The notes beneath the pieces were generated by a model. The model saw only the letters and a list, made by a program, of their open reading frames with translations, had not been told where the DNA came from and did no database searches. The position numbers were made by a program, and so were the translations under genes. From Tomocerus qinae (lineage: Eukaryota > Arthropoda > Collembola > Entomobryomorpha > Tomoceridae), in NCBI GenBank assembly GCA_020055645.1, contig CM034546.1, positions 104,367,812 through 104,431,811 of the forward strand: a stretch of DNA of 64,000 nucleotides, read 5' to 3'. How positions within the stretch are numbered: the stretch's first letter is position 1; the number at the start of each line of letters is the position of its first letter. This document shows positions 48,301-59,704 of the stretch, one piece after another.

Positions 48301-51300
48301 TACTACATACCACGATTTCATCTACATAGAGAATTGTTGATTGAATGGTCACCTTTTTTTCAAGAATTTTATGTAACATAATGTGGATCCATAATAATTA
48401 CATGCTTGTATACATTACCTATGCCACTCACGGCAAACAAAAATCAATAAAGAAAGCTTCACCATGATATTCAAAAACAATTAATGCTTATGATTACATC
48501 AGTCATACTATCTGTATCACTGTATAGGTACCAACGAGTGAGTATCTGCGGTTGCCAAAATCTTTGAGGTTAGTCAGGCAGAACAGGATACATTAACAAA
48601 GTTGCTGAGATGATTTGCTTATGCTGCTTGTTCTCTATTTAATGACCATTGCTTCAATTATCAGTATTGTTCGTTGTTCATGTAGGCATAGAACGTCTCG
48701 TAGTTGATATTGATAAGGCCACTTTAGACTCATCCTATTACTATCGTTGTCATATCATATTATTAACAGTTTCCAGTGGTATTCCCAGCAACACTTTACA
48801 CTATTTTTTAGATGGTCCTGTTTGCATTGCATTTCTATCGTCTTCGTGTATCATTCATACGTCCAATCGAAGGTATAAAGTGGTAAAATTGACAAAATTA
48901 CGAAAGAAACAGGGTGGTGGCACTCCCACTACAGCAGATCTGTAACTGTGGCAACTAAATAGAAAAGTCGTAATTTGGGTCCCAACAATTACACAAAATG
49001 GTTTCAAGGGAGTTTCAATTTTCTGAAAGTTGAACTTTGTTCAACTGAGGTTTTTCTTGACAACGATAGAATTAGAATATGAATAGCATGAGTATAAAGT
49101 GTCCAAGAATTATATGAATATGAAAGTTATATGAATGTGACAACATCACTATAACGATACTATCAATCGAAGTGTAAACTCAAAAATCTGTATAGAAATA
49201 GCAAAACGATAGGAATAGGATGAGTCTAAAGTGCCCTTTAGACTATTGTTAAATTGACTAGGAAATCAGCTACTGGTTCAACTGGACAGTTTGGTTGAAG
49301 TGTCAAATACAAAATATCACAATGTATACTGTATAGTGATAATATCTGATTGACAGTCGCTTGAATAAGATTTGATGTTATAACAATGGCATTTGACAGA
49401 CATTGGTGAATTGAATCTAAACAAATGTATTCATTCTGTAGTAGAAATTTTTAATAAGCCGGATGACATGAGACTAGTTAATAGATAGCAGAATTTACGC
49501 AGTAGTGAACTTAAAGATTCACTTTTCGACTTTCCACCCAGCAAATTACTTAAGTACATAATCTGAGTAATTATCCACTGACTGTACAAATGTACAGTGA
49601 CTGCATTATGTAGCAGCATAGGTAAAAGTTTTAATTCGCAGTATAATGTGCGAATCAATTATAAATCAAGACAGTTAGGAGAATATTAGGATAATGATAG
49701 AACGATTGTGCGATATAAAACATAAAATATAAAATTGTGGAGCTGATAAAAATTTTAATTCCTTGACTTACTCTCTCTGTCGTTGTTTTACGTAGTGATT
49801 CAATTTGACTTAATTTGCACCTGCAGTTTACGGAGGATGTCGAATTTTTATGTATGTAAATGGAAGGAAAGGATTTGAATAGAATAGGACTTTTAACCTT
49901 TTGTTATCAAGTTTATGTACATTGAAGGTTTAGTACAAGCGTAAATGAAATATGAATTCAATTGTACATTTAAAATGGATTGAAAATTTTTATAGGAATT
50001 TTCACTTTAATGCATACATGTATTAGAATGTACGCATACATTACTCATCACATTATTACCATAATGATAATACACGCTGTAAAGATAATACGCAATGCTA
50101 GGAGTGTTACTGAGCGGATGAAAAACGTAAGCAAGCAATGTAATAAGGATAACCTGCAAAATTGCTTATGTCTCAGTAAATTAATGACTTTATCGTGAGA
50201 AAACTGCAGCTCGACTGACAATAAGATTTTTATTTACAATTTACAATGTACGCACGCTGTTTTCCATTGATTTGCATGATTTCTCTGTAAATATACGTAG
50301 ACAAGACGGGAAGTAGGTGGGCCACGACAGTTATCGGTGAATCTTTCTTTTCAGGACATGTAGACTCAAGTTTCATGTGCCACTGTGTCACTGAATGTCT
50401 AAAATGCACACGTAGAAATACACTTTAGCATAGGAAACCATTTACAGAAAACTATAAAAGTTAAACTATTAACTGAGGAAACTATTAATTGTGCCTTTAT
50501 ACATACTTTAATACCTAAGTATTCAATTAGACCTAATTAAAGATGCTTTACACGTTTTAATTAATTGACTACAAGAGTGATGATGGCAGTTACTACTGAT
50601 AGTAGTCGAAGCAATGTGCTCATAATGTTTTTATAAAAGATTTTTCACAAAATGTCACTATTATTATTGGGAAAATGGTGTTTTTAATGGGAGAATTAAA
50701 AAAATAGTTTAATGCTCATTCAAAAGAAGCCGAAGAATAATTATTATTACAATAATTCTGTCTCAATTCATCGTAATTTAACGAAAGTGGAGTGTTTAGC
50801 ACATAGGTATATAGTATTAGCATATGGCAGGACACATTTTTTGCAAAAAATCTTTACAATAATTTTTCACTGAAAGATAATTTTGGTAATATCTGCAGCA
50901 TGTTAATCTTACTGACAGTTACACAAAATGTAGCACAAGTTTCTATTATGTTATAATATCAGTGTTTTCAAGAATTTATCTACATTTATTTTACTGTAAA
51001 TAAATTGTTCCACATTAATTAAAACATTTCTACGTTCGTTTAGATTGGAGAAAAATACACTTCAGTGTAAATCTGGAAATTTCACCGGAAGACTATCACT
51101 GAATGCGTCCAATCCAACCCTTGGCTTCGACCACTTTTTAATCGATGGCTATTTGAAATTGAAACAGGAATATTATCGTCCGGACGAGTATTGCATAAAT
51201 GGGTAAGTGCTGTGATTATATCATAGTAAATTATATTAGTAGTGCATATGAGTAGAAGTAGCAGGATACTCACATCACAGGTAATGTCACTAGCAAAAAA

Positions 51301-54256
51301 CTACAAATTGTGCTTAATAGACTAGCATTATGACTTGTTACACGAGTGTGGGTCATCATAAATTCATAAGTAATAGTTGTGCGTAATGATAATGACATAA
51401 CTACTTGACGTATTAGAGCAAAACAAACCTACCACAGAAAGTGTATATAATTTAATAAATTGAAGAAAAACAAGTGGATAATCTTCTATGTACTTTTTGG
51501 GCATTATAGTAGTTTACATGTATAGCGAAATGTCTTTTAACTCCTCTTCCTGCCAAAAATTGTAGGATACATTCGTTTTCTCACTTTCTTATAGTACTAC
51601 TACTTGATCATTTAGCAAGTAAATACTGATGTTATGTATTCCAGTCCAGTTTGAACAAAAAGTTGACTTTAGTTCAAGTTACCTACTGATGGACACTATG
51701 AATAATGATTTCTGCACAACTTTCTAGCTCATTTTTGTTGAATTGAATTCTTTACGAAGCTACATTTTTATTTCCTCTTAAATTCTTAGATTCAAAGACA
51801 AGCAAGTAGAAATTATTATTTGCCAACCAAATTGTGAGGATGCTGATACGCCTTGCATTCAGAAGTGCTGCGGTATGAATGAAATCTACAGTTTGGGCAT
51901 AGGCGGAACCAAAGGAGGATGTGTCCCTGTAGACGACTCACACAAAGCTTCATCTGACAATACTTGGAGTCCTACTCTTTATCATGACATTTCTAAGAAA
52001 CTTCTAGACTACCAAATTGAAGATCTTCGACCGCACATTATCCAAAAGAATCCCTCCAGCTTCAAATCCCAATGCTCTACTAAACGGCATATGGTTTATC
52101 CTTACGGCCAAAAAGTGTCAGAGTTTCTTGGCAGAGTTTTACGAAGACCTTTTCCACACTTGGAGTAAATTTAAAATTATTCAATGTCCTAGATTTAGAG
52201 GAAAAGCTTGTCAAAATTTCTAACTTGATAAATGTCAATAGATTTCGTCTACGCAAAGATGGATGGCTAATGAATCCTAATGCAACTCAAGAAATTGCAA
52301 TTTCAACCCAAACCAGAACTGTAAATTATTGTATCGATGGTGTGAAGAATTATGGGGAAACTGAACCTTTTTCAAACAAAGAAACTGAGTCTGTAGTGTT
52401 TCTCTGTGAAGGAGGTCCGGAAGGTAGAATTAAAATACTTTCAATCATTTATATTAAAGAAAAAATCTGTTTCAAATTAATAAATCTTTGTTTACCACAG
52501 AAAAACTTGAAAAAACTACGCAAAAGTCAACGCGAGTCGTGACTTCAATGACTAAAAGTGTTACTACATCTACAACTACATCAAGATCTGTATCAGCATC
52601 GCCTGTGACAGTCACAACCACAAAGAAGCCTACAACTATAGTTACAACAAAGAAATCTGTGAGCACAACTACCACAACCACTAAAAGACCTACGACAACA
52701 TCAAAATCTGCTACAGAAAAGCCTACAACTACAAAACTAACCACTACTACTACCAAACCAACTACTACAACTACCAAGAAGCCAACAACGACTACGACAA
52801 CAACCAGGAAACCAACTACGGAGAAGGCAACAACAACAACAACAACTAGAAAACCTAGTACAACAACGACAAAACCACCACCAACAACGACAAAACCACC
52901 AACAACAACTAACCCACCGACTACAACTACGGAACAATCGAAAAAAGTGAAAAGTACGACAGAAACAACGATTAATACTACGACGACTAAAGAAGCTTTG
53001 GTTGCTGCGATGACTGCATCCATTTTTCCAGTAGCGATGAAAGTCCCTACTCTTCCCACATGTTGCGAAATCAACCCGTTAGCTGATGAGGAGGATGAGA
53101 TTTCTCATTACTGCAGAAGCAATAATCCTCTAGACACTAAAAACTTAAACAGTTCGAGAACGTCCTTATGGATGGCTGCTCCAAGTTTCATGTATACAAA
53201 TAAAATATCCATGTTCAGGTATTCCACGATTATCCATGTATATCCTATTTAAAAATAATTTTAGAATTTATGAATTTATTGTATAGATTAATATGTAGAT
53301 AGAAATTCAAGATGGTGATACAATCATACTGACATAAATATTTTGCGACTTTTACAGATTAAAGTCTACATCTCTTGGTTGTAAAAATCAGTGGTCTAAA
53401 GCTTTCATTCAAAATTTTAATAAACCGGGAATAAATGGAAATGGGAAAAATCCAGTTTTCATGCCTGATGGAGGTTTAAAGTACAAAAATGAGTATTTTA
53501 GTCCGAAGGAATACTGTATAAATGGGTAAGTTAAATTAGTACTACTGAATACTGTAAAAATTTAGACTTTTAGCATTAATCTTTTGTATTTAAATTCGTA
53601 GCATCTACTCCAGCTTGGTAGAAGTTCTTTTATGTAAAGCAGACTGTTCATCTCCGGATACTCCGTGCATTCAGAAGTGCTGTGGTCCTAACCAAATCTA
53701 CAGTCTTGGTGCTGGTAAGACCAAAAGGGGCTGCGTGCCTATAGAGCCAAGTGATGAACGGTGGAGGCCTGTGTTGTACAACGACATGAACAACCAAGTT
53801 ACTGATGAAGAACTGACCAAAATGAGACCGCATGTTATTCAAAAGTTTCCACCAAAGTTCCAGTATAATTGCTTCAAAAATATTACGCTTGTTTTCCCCT
53901 TCAGTAAAGAAGTTGTGCCCCTGATGAGTCCACTGGCCCAAGTTAATCTTGAGTAAGGAAAATGTTGTACTTACTTGCTTGGGACAATACGGTACAAACT
54001 ATTAATCAAATTACATTAGTCTAATCTGTATTTTGTTTACATAAACAGATTTAGACTCCGCAAAGACGGGAAGGTCATGTACAGACACCCAAATCTGAGA
54101 AATCCGAGCGGGGGACTTATGGAGTCAGTATTTAATACCCCTGAATTTTGTGTGGATGGTATTCGGAATTACGGAGAGAATGAAGCCCCATTTGCTAACC
54201 GAGCAAATCAAACAATTCTTTTTGTTTGTGCGCTAAAGCCATCAATAATGAGTTGA
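42377..54256 (+). CDS. Secreted protein with two Methuselah-ectodomain-like modules and a mucin-like linker (gene 1)
   Basis: Eight exons: 42377-42756, 51044-51202, 51790-52164, 52242-52423, 52501-53218, 53358-53525, 53602-53952, 54049-54256; 2541 nt, 846 residues, all phases consistent. Seen: hydrophobic start (residues 5-22) that can act as signal peptide; module 1 with CC at 77-78, YHC, DEYCING, TPCIQKCCGMNEIYSLG, GCVP, YHD, FRLRKDG, NYCIDGVKNYGE and VVFLCEGG; a Thr/Lys/Pro linker (about 370-540) full of TTT and KPTT; module 2 with CC at 553-554 and the same landmarks, ending ILFVCALKPSIMS. Known: the ..C..C....PC..KCC...IY....GC / F.....G / YC order is that of the Methuselah receptor ectodomain. 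No seven-TM region follows; exon 8 ends in TGA, with AATAAA at 54449. So a secreted binding protein is inferred; ligand unknown. Intron 1 (8.3 kb) holds the DIRS element. Confidence 0.82.
43037..43165. repeat. DIRS left inverted terminal repeat
   Basis: From GAATATTAAGTTAGCCGATC to about CATTCTTCT; the reverse complement occurs at 47545-47673 with essentially full identity over 129 bases. Outside it, the left end carries a further 63 bases with the palindrome GGGCCCGAAGGGCCC. Confidence 0.9.
43421..43534. repeat. DIRS internal complementary region
   Basis: Bases 43421-43500 are the reverse complement of the element's left end (about 42974-43051), and 43497-43534 the reverse complement of its right end (about 47655-47692), joined at AATT. 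A short direct copy of left-end sequence (43385-43402, TTGTATTAAGGATTGAAG) sits just before it and can pair with 43437-43454. Confidence 0.92.
43552..45477 (-). CDS. DIRS tyrosine recombinase (integrase) open frame
   Basis: Open frame of 641 codons on the minus strand. It overlaps the Gag-RT frame by about 1.1 kb in another frame, so the first third is probably not all translated; the real start is uncertain and may be an internal ATG or a frameshift. The recombinase proper begins near SIRTKTSKAYRSVWKSFDSW (SAM-like N-terminal domain) and has the catalytic set of the tyrosine recombinase family: Arg in KPSRASDI, His-x-x-Arg in AHSTRAA, and Tyr in FLRFYYKP close to the C-terminus. It joins the circular cDNA to the target. 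Ends 18 bases inside the internal complementary region boundary. Confidence 0.88.
   Translation of the reverse strand: MQFKCKIPSAAVNILSSSKLGLGSDNCSYKRVFRRREMVGLQHRRYPSVSHKPRKTNNSNRIRCFIDWMGSSLCQRHNGRNMDTNRFIPKSPYKRIGTKSVLSCNSSILQFLSKLDSNSTGQQDSSCLSKQDRRYSISSTEQFGPSDMGMVFREKSMDKSRIPTGERKQACRLGVTKHSRSKQLEIRSRSSSLVVSSIPLQCRPFCQPNEQPIGKVLELETRSPVRRSKRFHSELEPDKRVCISTFLPSGKMCATMHQTTSDHSPNSSVMEESILVSPIATEPLQGSNNSEKQALPPSGLSGLRTSNDQKQQPDFGCLADIRRTSEKNRLSDKAEAIINTSIRTKTSKAYRSVWKSFDSWCCERGHNPLSVPIIEVVNYLASLHERGLAYNTINLHRSALSLYLPIHDGQSVGQYPLIVRFMKGIFNLNPPKPRYTSTWDPSKLVSYITSLPQNKDLDLSMLTDKLVCLLVLTKPSRASDISTLDIASMTILSNGIKFQHLHLRKCSRPGFLPTVLYERYSTDTRLCVCDTIEEYIKRTSILRSSKRLLIAKIKPHKQVSTATISRWLVSSMSKAGIDTSQFKAHSTRAATATAAYQSGLTLNDIQTSGDWSSPNTFLRFYYKPPQDKFGSSVLSTKGSSI
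44358..47456 (-). CDS. DIRS Gag - reverse transcriptase - RNase H polyprotein
   Basis: One open frame of 1032 codons from ATG at 47456. Seen in order: a Gag-like region (about 1-350) with charged N-terminus and an Arg/Gly-rich nucleic-acid-binding stretch (YQRGRGGSARFTPRRGR); reverse transcriptase (about 430-640) with WRPIINLKPLNKYL, MAKIDLKDAYFTVP, CLPFGLASAPQAF and the catalytic IIYLDDILIL; RNase H (about 730-850) with IESDASLTGWGAVC, NELELKASFLA and RLDNKTAVAYL carrying the D-E-D residues. No aspartic protease, as usual for DIRS. Gag and RT are in a single frame here, whereas many DIRS elements have Gag as a separate frame. The last part of the frame runs through the recombinase overlap. 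Confidence 0.93.
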   Translation of the reverse strand: MSDKGHHNAQPAIPVQSVDIQDVVNKLAASLLPEIEKMVDSKISSSIGQTTGSDPIPGTSNFKRDSEMMRGQNKRQKTCSKLVSPVRSDNGQHDQGQSEFEMHNDLSDGELDADEISDPLESLKCKAWVPPKETTHILTSYVKCPLDKNERLKVIEKFPLPDLKIVALPKLDDSMAQLLRQKQINSKFIPGSLGMESIQSRLLDVVGPLSAIHAAAVAAKISNETLDPIHVLDAVNHSLLLLGNANSQACYERQRSILKKMNPELGNLIKKTHDTSDSNELFGPQLRKQMKETIEINKELNLFSRNSTQETYKYPSYRRSGGYQRGRGGSARFTPRRGRSNYRFGNFNQKPNLRGEFDNNDTVLPVGGRLKHFTNYWYSITDDNWVRQTISGYLLPFDQAPGSYTMPAPHIIKNNADIISDEIQSMLRKNAIEVATEIYFLNQIFVVPKKDGSWRPIINLKPLNKYLRVEHFKMESVTMIKEIMQTDMWMAKIDLKDAYFTVPMHEAHRRYLQFRWNNETYQFTCLPFGLASAPQAFTKVTKPIVAFLRSKSILLIIYLDDILILGKCIQSITVDIKTVKSAFEDAGFIINLERSILEPVQQLEFLGFQIDSRNMTFGLSLSKKQKINNAAIQLLQKDVTPRKVAHFLGLVSAARLAIRTCNLNVRYLQQQLIYSLRQNWDWDQTIVLTKESLEDVKWWAYNIEDILPSPINPEKPTIQIESDASLTGWGAVCANVTTGGTWTQIDLSQNPHINELELKASFLAIQAFYNSSVNSILIRLDNKTAVAYLNKIGGTRSARLNSLALQIWEWCLERNLWIRAEYLPGKENKLADWESRNIHDPSSWKLDPEVVHLLFRQFPCNVDLFANRTNNQLERYWSWKPDPLCEGVNAFTANWNQIRGYAFPPFCLVGRCVQQCIKQQATILLIAPLWKNQFWYPLLLQNLYRAPIILRSKHCLLQDSQGCEHPMIRNNSLTLAAWPISGEPQKRIAYQTKLKQLSIRQLEQKHRKHTVQYGNPLIAGAVKGDIIHFQYL
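47545..47673. repeat. DIRS right inverted terminal repeat
   Basis: Reverse complement of 43037-43165. The element continues a further 19 bases to about 47692 (GGAAATCCTGACATACAATT), a sequence found inverted in the internal complementary region. Confidence 0.9.
47693..51043. other. Remainder of intron 1 of Methuselah-like gene 1
   Basis: Intron sequence right of the DIRS element up to the exon at 51044. Short open frames (for example 98 codons at 48649) show no domain or homologous paralogue exon, so none is called. Confidence 0.5.
52560..52940. repeat. Threonine-codon-rich coding repeat (mucin-like linker)
   Basis: ACA/ACT/ACC-rich sequence with recurring units for KPTTTT and TTKPP inside exon 5 of gene 1. 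It is low-complexity in both strands; the antisense frame reads as a long Val-rich open frame and is not a gene. Confidence 0.8.
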
Positions 54257-57200
54257 AATACTTGTTTGACACAATTAATTTATATTTTATGTAGTTCGCA
54301 CAGATGTTATTGTAGCACTGCTCAGCACAAATATTTTTATTGAATTGTGCCAATGAATCCTGAATGGATGGTATTTTGAGTCCAGCTCAACAAATGTGAC
54401 AATAACATCCGATTAGTAACAATATACTATAATAGTAGTTTATGGGTCAATAAACGTGTATTATGAATCTGTGATTTGATCAAACTAAAAAATATTATAG
54501 TAGTAAAACCGCTATTAATAACGGAGTGCATTACATTATAGTAATTCGTAGTAGAATTGTAAATACTATTAATTGTAAAACTTGATAAAGTACTGGAAGT
54601 ACTTACTCTGTTTACTAGAATTGTTTAAGGTTAGGCAAAGCTGTAAAAGACAGTCACAAAGAATATTTATCACAATAATCTTTTCTTCAATATATTCTGT
54701 ACTCTATTAAACATTTACAGAGTATTGCTTTGTGTGTATAGAACGTATATCTTTGTGTAAGATAAGTGGAAGTTCTTCAAATTGTCTGTCGAATATTTTT
54801 ATAATTGTTATCTAGTATGTTTACATAAATGGATATAGTCAGTGTAATGAAACCATAAAACTGCAATATGTATTGATACGAAAGGATTTTTAACAAATAA
54901 AAAGTCTGTATTTTCAGTTTTAAACGTATCTTTGTTAAAGCCATTAAGACATTAAAACGTGTGCGTGTATGTGTAATAACCGTTGATGAAAAAAGGCAAT
55001 GTTCACATCGTAAAGGTGAAATTGATCAAATAATCTTGACCTTTTGGGAGTTGGCTAGAATAATTTAGTAATCATAAGTTCAAAGGAAGCCCGTAGAGTG
55101 CAATGTCACATTCTCATGAAACTGCGTCAGATACAAAGGATGAAATTGGTTAAACGCTAGCTTGACTACCTACAGGCACTTGTATTATAAATTAGAATGA
55201 ACAGATGGACGCTTTCATTTTCATTTCCGGAAGGTTCTTTTCAGTTTTGACAGACGTAAGCACACAAGATATTTCTCTGTCACAGTCAAAAGTAATTCAA
55301 GAAGGTATCTTCAAACAAAAGAATTAAACTTGAGTTTCATTCCATACACTTGCACATAATTACCATAATTGTTGCACAGTCATTTCTGAGCAAAGTCAAG
55401 TACAACAATTGCAAATTAAAGTTACTATTTGGCTACAGTACTTACAATGTCTGTTAGCAAAATGAAAATCGGTATAAACTACATTAATCATTATATTCTG
55501 CACAACTACGTACATGATCCTCGTGATTGTTATCACAATAAGTGGATGAAGACGTAGATGTTCGTAGGTTAAGCAGGAGATGGGTAATTTAACATGAGCC
55601 TACAAGATTTAGAGATTGTCAGCAAGACTGTCACGCATGTTGGTGGTCTGGCTTAGAATTCGTGGCCTGGATTCATCTTATTTGTCATCCTATGATTGTA
55701 GTAAATTGTTAATGCCTATAGCCAGATCAGAATAGAGCCTTTGGCATATGTTCACTAAGGTATATACTTATATGATTCGTAAAACCAATTTTATTGAGAT
55801 TTATATTTAATGCAGTGCATTACAATAAACAATCTACCAAGTAATAATAACTATACATACCTTGATGAATATTGTAGTGTTATTCTCATAATTTCATATT
55901 TCTAACTGACAGAACAAAAATCGACTCATTCAATCATGTCGGTCGTTAAATGTTTTGGGACTATCAGCGAGAGATTAATGTGTCTGTGATTTGTATGCTT
56001 GGATTTTCTTATAATTCCGTGCTATAATGCTTGACTCGGGCGTATGCCTTGGGAGAAACAGCTCCAAAGCAATAAAAGGCGAAAATCAAAGTCATTCCCT
56101 ATCATTTAAAAGCAAAGAGTGAGGTTTTACAGCTTACAAGGCACGAGTGAGCTATAAAGTCATGAACATCTAAATGAAACTCTCTATCTTTCGATTATGC
56201 GTTTGTACACATACTTATTACTTTTTCACGAGGCTTAGTCAAATACATTTATTAAAAGTTTACAACTACTACCTTACTGCTTGACTTTAATCGAAAACGT
56301 CAAACAGGCTTGGTAATGTTGTGGAAGAAGATTCATTCATTTCTAGTATTTACAAGTTTTCTTATATTATTTGCAAACTTCTTAAATACATTTAGGTAAA
56401 TTAATAGAATTTGTCTGTATAAAAACGAACAGGTTATGTAAACTGTAATCTCTTCGCAACTGTAATAAGTTAAGTATGCGTACAGGACACGAAAAGTTTC
56501 CTTTGAATGAATGACACACTTGTCATACGGACGCTTTAGTGCCAAATTAATTATGTTTGCACAGAAGCCTGTCCCATTATCTTATAAATCACATTGGACA
56601 ATAATATCTTCTCCTTACAGACTTTATAGTAGGTATTCAATAAAAATGAAAGTTTCCGAAACGACAAATATACAATAGAGAAAGGGGAAATAGCAATTAA
56701 ATGTGTGCGAATTCTATTTGCATAAAGATTCATGATCGTGACTTTGACAAAATTACCAGCATTTTGACAATAGAGATTATATTTCTTTACGCAAAAAATG
56801 TAGACCAATATGATTTGTAGAAATTATATACGATTTGCATGATTTTTCCTTTGGCTGTTTATGCACTTAAGGTCAGGTGGTCAAACAAAGTTAACTGTAA
56901 TATATGAGAAATCATCGTATAGTCAAAAGGACCAAATGCAGCATCTTCTCCATATAAACTTCAACTTTCCAAGCTTAACTTACTACTTTGGTCATTCAGT
57001 AAAAGAGCTTTTGAAAATATGATTTATGTAAGTTGTCTCTGCTGCAAAACGTTTTAAGATCTTGATAATCTTGATATCATCAAACTTATAATTGTACATT
57101 GCAAGTGCAAAGTACTGTATCTATAACCTACCTACTTATTTTCCATGTGTTTAAGTAATATATCTGTTTATATATGGTAATAATTATTTGGGTTCTAGGT

Positions 57201-59704
57201 GGATATCATAAACGGTTTTATATTGTTTAGTAAAATAATAAAAAATAGCTAAATTGAAATATATGGCCTTACTGCAACATAAATTGGCTTAGGTCAAAAC
57301 TAGTATACCTAGCTGATAAGGAAATCTCAAGCTTTGTAATAAAAGTGAAGCATTAACAAATTATGCGGAGATGATCCTGATGGAAGCTGATATTTTTGTG
57401 CCAACTGATGCTATTATGGTGAGCTGAAGAGGAATCAGTGCACATTATTTGGCATTTGTTCCTTTACCAAATTACCATTACAAAGACATTCCTTTTCGAC
57501 AAAGGATCAAAATTGCCACACTTGTACTTACAAGCAGCACAAATGTATACTTACATTCAAATGGAATATATGTTAATATTAAACCACAATGTCATTGTTA
57601 ATCATTCGATTTGACATTGGTAATTAGAAAAGAAAGTCTTCTTCACTGTTCTTTAGCGATTACTTTTTGACAATTATCAAAGTACGCACAATTGTTTCTA
57701 ACAAAAAGGAAATCTCAAAATTACTAGTATTTAGCATAAACACATAAATCGTTTGTTGAGTGGGTGAGTGTGTTTGGCATTTGGCGAATATTCACGAACA
57801 GTTATTATTTGGTAAGTAAAAGAATGATGTTGGCCAATGTGTTTTGTATCGAGGTAATGAAATGTTCCTTTAACTTATCTTCATTCAGCATACAGAAGGA
57901 TCCATTTATTCCATGAGCTCATTGTAGCGTATCATAATGTTCTATTGTCTTTCTTTTTGATTGTAAACCTGACATTTCCCTGTTTAGCTTTTGAAAAGAA
58001 ACAGAAATGGGATTCTCAAAAAAAATAATGATGTTTACTATGTTCTTCTCTCAAAACAAATGTTCTCATTTGATTTCTACATTGCAAGGTGCAGTTCATT
58101 GCATGTAGTAATTTCGTAGGAAATCAAGAATGGAGATTGTAAATTACGCATATAACGTGTTTTGGGTTGGTTCATACAGCCCATTAAACAATACCTGCAC
58201 TCAATAAATAAAATCAATAAATCTTCTCGAATTCACATCCATCATTAGCTTTACATATTATTATGTGCATTACTGTGTACCCTAAGACGAATAATAATGC
58301 ATCATCGTACAATGTACACCCAATTCCCTAGCCATAAATTACTAAATGCACTATGCTTAACAATGCATTTTTATAGCTTCCGATTTTTCCAAATAGATAA
58401 AACCAGTTAGTATGTAGCGTAACAAATCTTGCTGCTGAAAAGTTTATACACTTAGGGTAAGTAGGTATAGGTATTGAGAGAGATTCATCGTAAGTAACAA
58501 CCAATAAGTGGAGCAAAGCTAAAATTGCTGATTGCATTGTTTTACTACAGCCATTTTTAGTATCAGATGGTATTTAATGTAAGGGATATCTATTTGTAAT
58601 ACGTATGTTCATTATTGACATTAGACATCACATAATAGCAAGTCTTGTCAGATAGGTCTACTAAATAACAGGAGATGAATGTGAAAAATGTCTTTTTAAT
58701 ATTATACAACCACCCGTCAGGCATTTATATCTAGATCTCAAAAATACATTTAATACAACAATCATTGATGTCTGTATCAGGTTCTTTAGTACTTGCACAA
58801 ATAAGGGTAATATTTACAGGTATTAAAACATTGTTGTTACATTGTAGAATCTGATTTACAAATGAATGCTTTAAAAAGTGCACATTGATCATGTTGAGTT
58901 GAATTGAAATCATATTCGTATAATATGTGCCGGTCTATCTAGTACAAATATTTAATTAATGGTACCTATATTGAATTGGTAATGTTATTATTGCAGTCTT
59001 ATGAAATAATATTGTCTAGATAGCTGTATGCAATGTAGACAATGTACAATGGGTAACCTTTTGATAGAGATAGTCTTAAGGACTGATAAAGCCAACGAAA
59101 CGAGTTGATTAACATGTGATGATGGGATTACTCTAGTTTTATGCTAATGCAGCCTACCTGATAAAATACTGTAAAGTGTGCCATTGTATTGGATTTGTTT
59201 TCAGATTTCTTTGTATCATATGATCATATTTCATGAGATTATCCCATCAAACATTACTAGGTTAGTAACCCTGTTATGTATGTACACAAGAATGATTTCA
59301 GTGATTACGTTAAAAATTCGTAACAGATTCAGATATACTTCATAGGTAATACTTTCTTATAGATAGTAGGTAATACTTAATTCTAGATTGAAATGTAGAC
59401 TATGGATGTAATTAAGATCAAGAAGAGCTTTGGCAGAACCTGAATTTCAAGCCGCGACTCAATTCGTCCCAATAAAATACTTCTCTCTACATTTTTACAT
59501 AATGATAATTTCCTATAGTATTTTGAGACCAATCTTTACTTCTGTTTGTTTTCCTTCAGCTGCCAACTGTTAAAGAACGGCAGATTTCACGAGGAAGGCA
59601 AAGAGCTCAAAATACATGGTCTAGCTTAAAACGCTTCAGTGTTTCGTGATAATCTACGAGTGAATTTACAACTTGTAGTCTTAAATTTTAACTAGTTATT
59701 AAAA
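54257..59704. other. Intergenic region between the two Methuselah-like genes
   Basis: Gene 1 3' end with AATAAA at 54449, then about 5 kb of AT-rich sequence without supportable exons. A CTTCAG at about 59556-59561 followed by a leader before the ATG at 59705 could be the acceptor of a 5' untranslated intron of gene 2. Confidence 0.4.

Noticed and set aside
48649-48945. 98-codon open frame in intron 1 of Methuselah-like gene 1
   Set aside because: No homology to module exons and no suitable splice phase to join the neighbouring exons.
52472-53074. Val-rich 200-codon open frame on the minus strand
   Set aside because: It is the antisense shadow of the threonine-codon repeat in exon 5 of the Methuselah-like gene.
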